Below are positions 61,624 to 64,000 of a DNA stretch of 64,000 bases, piece after piece. Where the stretch lies: NCBI GenBank assembly GCA_001725155.1, contig MEFP01000001.1, positions 1 to 64,000 on the forward strand. The letters run 5' to 3'. The translations under genes and the position numbers were made by a program. Source of the DNA: Lysobacteraceae bacterium SCN 69-320 (GTDB taxonomy: Bacteria; Pseudomonadota; Gammaproteobacteria; Xanthomonadales; Rhodanobacteraceae). Position 1 is the first letter of the stretch, and every line of letters starts with the position of its first letter. Below the pieces are notes generated by a model. It saw only the letters and a program-made list of their open reading frames with translations. It made no database searches and was not told the origin of the DNA.

Positions 61624-62633
61624 CCCAGTCGCCGCCGTTCCAGCTCACGCACGCCATGCTCGGCCGCGTCGCCGAGATCGCGGAGCGGGTCGGCGCATGG
61701 AACGCGGCGAACCCTGTGGCCTTGCTGCCGCAGCTGCGGCGCGGTAACCGCATCCGCAGCATCCAGGCCTCGCTGGCGATCGAGCAGAACACGCTGTCGG
61801 TCGAGCAGGTCACGGCGGTGCTGGACGGCAAGCCGGTGCTGGGCACGCCGCGCGAGATTCAGGAGGTGCTCAACGCCTTCGCGGCCTATGAGGCGATGGC
61901 GGACTGGCAGCCCACGCGCCTCGACGATCTGCTGGCCGCCCACGAGCGCCTGATGCGGGGGCTGGTCGAAGACGCGGGACGTTTGCGCAGCGGCGGCGTC
62001 GGTATCTACCAGGGCCAGCAGGTGGTGCACATGGCGCCGCCGGCCGGCCGCGTGCCGGCGCTGGTGCAGGGTCTGCTGGACTGGTTGGCCAGCACCGACG
62101 CCCATCCGCTGATCGCCTCCTGCGCATTCCACTACGAGCTGGAGTTCATCCATCCGTTCAGCGACGGCAACGGACGCATCGGCCGGCTCTGGCAGACGCT
62201 GATCCTGAGCCGCTGGCAGCCGGTGCTCGCGTTCCTGCCGGTAGAGACGGTGATCAAGCGCCGTCAGGCCGACTACTACCGGTTGCTGGGCGAGGCCGAT
62301 CAGGCGGGCGACTGCACTGGTTTCATCGGATTTCTGCTGGATGCGATCTTCGACGCCTTGCAGCAGGCCATCGACGGCGCGCTTGCCGGTACAGCCAAGC
62401 CGGCAACGCCGGTAGAAACGCCGGTAGAAACGCCGGTAATAGCGCGAACCAGGACGCCCGAGCGCGTCCTGGCACTGCTGGCGGCGCATCCCACCTGCAC
62501 CCTGGCCGAGGTGGCGGCGAACATCGGGAAGTCGGTGCGCGCCGTGGAGCGCGCGGTGACCCGTCTGCAGCAGCAGGGCCGATTGCGCTTTGTCGGGCCG
62601 CGCAAGGGCGGACATTGGGAGGTGCTGGAATGA
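61620..62633 (+). CDS. Fic-domain protein with C-terminal winged helix
   Basis: A 337-aa Fic enzyme. The catalytic motif HPFSDGNGRIGR (His178) is complete, so AMP or another nucleotide could be transferred. An N-terminal inhibitory-type helix carries SLAIEQN (residues 51-57), close to the class II motif [ST]xxxE[GN] except that Q follows the Glu. The Fic core ends near 250, and a PVETPVETPVI linker made of a 12-base DNA repeat leads to a winged helix (LAEVAANIGKSVRAVERAVTRLQ). Location between hsdS and hsdR with ATGA overlaps on both sides shows it is part of the RM operon. A regulatory or toxin role in the RM system is inference. Confidence 0.93.
   Translation: MTQSPPFQLTHAMLGRVAEIAERVGAWNAANPVALLPQLRRGNRIRSIQASLAIEQNTLSVEQVTAVLDGKPVLGTPREIQEVLNAFAAYEAMADWQPTRLDDLLAAHERLMRGLVEDAGRLRSGGVGIYQGQQVVHMAPPAGRVPALVQGLLDWLASTDAHPLIASCAFHYELEFIHPFSDGNGRIGRLWQTLILSRWQPVLAFLPVETVIKRRQADYYRLLGEADQAGDCTGFIGFLLDAIFDALQQAIDGALAGTAKPATPVETPVETPVIARTRTPERVLALLAAHPTCTLAEVAANIGKSVRAVERAVTRLQQQGRLRFVGPRKGGHWEVLE
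62408..62443 (+). repeat. 12-base tandem repeat in the fic linker
   Basis: gccggtagaaac occurs twice in tandem (62408-62419, 62420-62431), followed by a partial third copy (gccggtaata). The unit is in frame, so copy-number change would lengthen or shorten the linker by four residues without a frameshift. Confidence 0.85.
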
Positions 62634-64000
62634 GCGATGTCGGCGAGCGCGAGCGGCGTACCCAACGGCGCGTCGTGGAATTCCTGCGCGATGCGCTGGG
62701 CTATGTCTGGCTCGGCAATTGGCACCGGCGCCCGGACAATCGCAATATCGAGCAGAGCCACCTCAGCGCCTGGCTGCGGCGCCAGGGGCATGGCGAGAAG
62801 CTGATCGGCAAGGTGCTGTTCGAACTCGACAGGGCCGCGGCGCTGGGCGGCAGCACCACGCTGTTCGAGGCCAACCACCAGGTCTACGGGCTGCTGCGCT
62901 ACGGGGTGAAGGTGCGACCCGAGGCCGGCGAACAGACGCTCACCGTCTGGCTCGTCGACTGGGCCAATCCGGCCAACAACGATTTCGCGCTGGCCGAAGA
63001 GGTGACGGTGGCGGGGGAGCACGACAAGCGCCCCGACATCGTGCTGTACGTCAACGGCATCGCCCTCGGCGTGCTGGAGCTGAAGCGTTCCACGGTGTCG
63101 GTGTCGGAGGGCATACGGCAGAACCTGGACAGCCAGAAGAAGACCTTCATCCGGTCGTTCTACACCACGGCCCAGCTCGTGATGGCGGGCAACGAGACCG
63201 AGGGCCTGCGTTACGCCACGATCGAGACGCCCGAGAAGTACTGGCTGCGCTGGAAGGAGGCTGGCGCACACGCCGAGGCCGGCGACAACCCGCTGCTGCG
63301 CGAGCTGGGCCAACTCTGCAGCAAGCCGCGGCTGCTCGAACTGGTCCACGACTTCATCGTCTTCGACAGCGGCATCAAGAAGGCCTGCCGGCACAACCAG
63401 TACTTCGGCGTGAAAGCGGCGCAGGAATACGCCCGGCGGCGAGAGGGCGGCATCCTTTGGCACACCCAGGGCAGCGGCAAGTCGCTGACCATGGTCTGGC
63501 TGGCCAAGTGGCTGCGCGAGAACGTGCGCGACGCCCGCGTGCTGATCATCACCGACCGCACCGAACTCGATGAGCAGATCGAGAAGGTGTTCAAGGGCGT
63601 CAACGAACAGATCCATCGCACGCGCAGCGGTGCCGATCTGGTGGCCGTGCTCAACGCCAGCCAGGAGTGGTTGATCGGTTCGCTGATCCACAAGTTCGGT
63701 CCGCGCGGGACGAGTGACGATCAGGAGCTGTCCGACAAGGACGTGGAGGCCTTCGTCGACGAGATTCGCGAGAGCCTGCCCAGGGACTTCCGCGCCAAGG
63801 GCGACGTGTTCGTGTTCGTCGATGAGTGTCATCGCAGCCAGTCCGGGAAACTCCACGATGCGATGAAGGCGCTGCTGCCGCAGGCGCTACTGATCGGTTT
63901 CACGGGGACGCCGCTGCTCAAGGACGACAAGCGCCGCAGCATCGAGACCTTCGGGCCCTATATCCACACCTACAAGTACGACGAGGCGGTGCGGGACGGC
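62630..64000 (+). CDS. hsdR: Type I restriction enzyme R subunit (3' part outside window)
   Basis: At least 457 codons of an HsdR. The N-terminal nuclease domain has RPDIVLYVNG and LGVLELKRS (PD-(D/E)xK type, about residues 135-155). The helicase domain follows: Walker A TQGSGKSLTM near 281, motif Ia LIITDRTELDEQI, DEAD-type VFVFVDECHRS near 400 and GFTGTPL near 424. These are intact, so the endonuclease/translocase should be functional. ATG 62630 overlaps the fic stop as ATGA. The rest of the motor domain lies beyond the window end. Confidence 0.96.
   Translation, partial: MSDVGERERRTQRRVVEFLRDALGYVWLGNWHRRPDNRNIEQSHLSAWLRRQGHGEKLIGKVLFELDRAAALGGSTTLFEANHQVYGLLRYGVKVRPEAGEQTLTVWLVDWANPANNDFALAEEVTVAGEHDKRPDIVLYVNGIALGVLELKRSTVSVSEGIRQNLDSQKKTFIRSFYTTAQLVMAGNETEGLRYATIETPEKYWLRWKEAGAHAEAGDNPLLRELGQLCSKPRLLELVHDFIVFDSGIKKACRHNQYFGVKAAQEYARRREGGILWHTQGSGKSLTMVWLAKWLRENVRDARVLIITDRTELDEQIEKVFKGVNEQIHRTRSGADLVAVLNASQEWLIGSLIHKFGPRGTSDDQELSDKDVEAFVDEIRESLPRDFRAKGDVFVFVDECHRSQSGKLHDAMKALLPQALLIGFTGTPLLKDDKRRSIETFGPYIHTYKYDEAVRDG

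Noticed and set aside
62408-62443. Phase-variable switch in fic
   Set aside because: The repeat unit is 12 bases, so copy changes keep the frame; it can alter linker length but not switch the gene off.
1-64000. tRNA or rRNA genes
   Set aside because: No cloverleaf with a GGTTCGA-type T-loop and no rRNA-like stretch was found by eye in the intergenic regions; a tRNA-finding program was not available.

Overview
The window is high-GC chromosomal DNA from a gammaproteobacterium, most likely Lysobacterales (Xanthomonadales), near Rhodanobacteraceae/Lysobacteraceae. The evidence is the gene order TIGR02449 (ZapB-like) - zapA - 6S RNA - fau - EVE - rpiA, a branched-chain 2-oxoacid dehydrogenase operon next to kynA, a MocR/YczE pair, and TrpS and YegP as neighbours. 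Most of it (2-57 kb) is ordinary chromosomal backbone. Both ends are accessory. The genus call is inference; no rRNA or tRNA gene is visible to settle it.

Layout. 0-2.2 kb: the end of a minus-strand YD-repeat (RHS-like) gene broken by an exact 19-bp tandem duplication, then a structured stretch holding a C4-antisense-RNA-like element, a 32-codon leader ORF and a 92-aa protein. 2.2-8.6 kb: valS, a cyclic-nucleotide-binding/rhodanese protein, and a divergent MocR regulator/YczE pair around a perfect palindrome. 8.7-13.0 kb: pip, rpiA, EVE, fau, 6S RNA, zapA and a ZapB-like gene, all on the minus strand. 13-17.7 kb: a 1523-aa sensor joining a two-component-type propeller to PAS, GGDEF and EAL domains. 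17.8-24.6 kb: ygfB, pepP, an AcvB/VirJ-like hydrolase, an unknown membrane-anchored protein and MprF. 24.7-28.4 kb: an ECF sigma factor overlapping a Ser/Thr kinase, and a membrane protein. 28.6-34 kb: pepQ, an MFS/NTP-carrier-like protein, a Tat-exported epimerase-like protein and a Thr dehydratase. 34.4-38.6 kb: kbp, a yidB-like gene, an Hpt protein, arginase, a secreted hypothetical protein and yegP. 38.8-46.5 kb: trpS with an extra YegP-like C-terminal domain, a Sel1-repeat protein, a VOC protein and a 14-repeat TolB-like protein. 46.6-52.5 kb: the branched-chain 2-oxoacid dehydrogenase genes (E1 alpha, E1 beta, SH3 protein, E2) divergent from kynA. 53-57.3 kb: two POT peptide transporters and small envelope genes. 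57.25-64 kb: a second small protein related to the 92-aa one, then an overlapping type I restriction-modification operon, hsdM-hsdS-fic-hsdR, cut by the window end.

How parts work together: the RM operon is a self-contained defence cassette with a Fic enzyme between specificity and restriction subunits, each junction an ATGA overlap. MprF (lysyl-phosphatidylglycerol synthase/flippase) and the AcvB-like protein (probable lysyl-phosphatidylglycerol hydrolase) are convergent neighbours and plausibly opposing activities. The dehydrogenase operon would make branched acyl-CoA primers for iso-fatty acids.

The most interesting unexplained signals are the repeated module 'structured RNA element + small protein' at both ends of the window, the TrpS-YegP domain fusion beside yegP, the RM-Fic operon, the SH3 gene inside the dehydrogenase operon, and the 19-bp duplication that breaks the YD-repeat gene.
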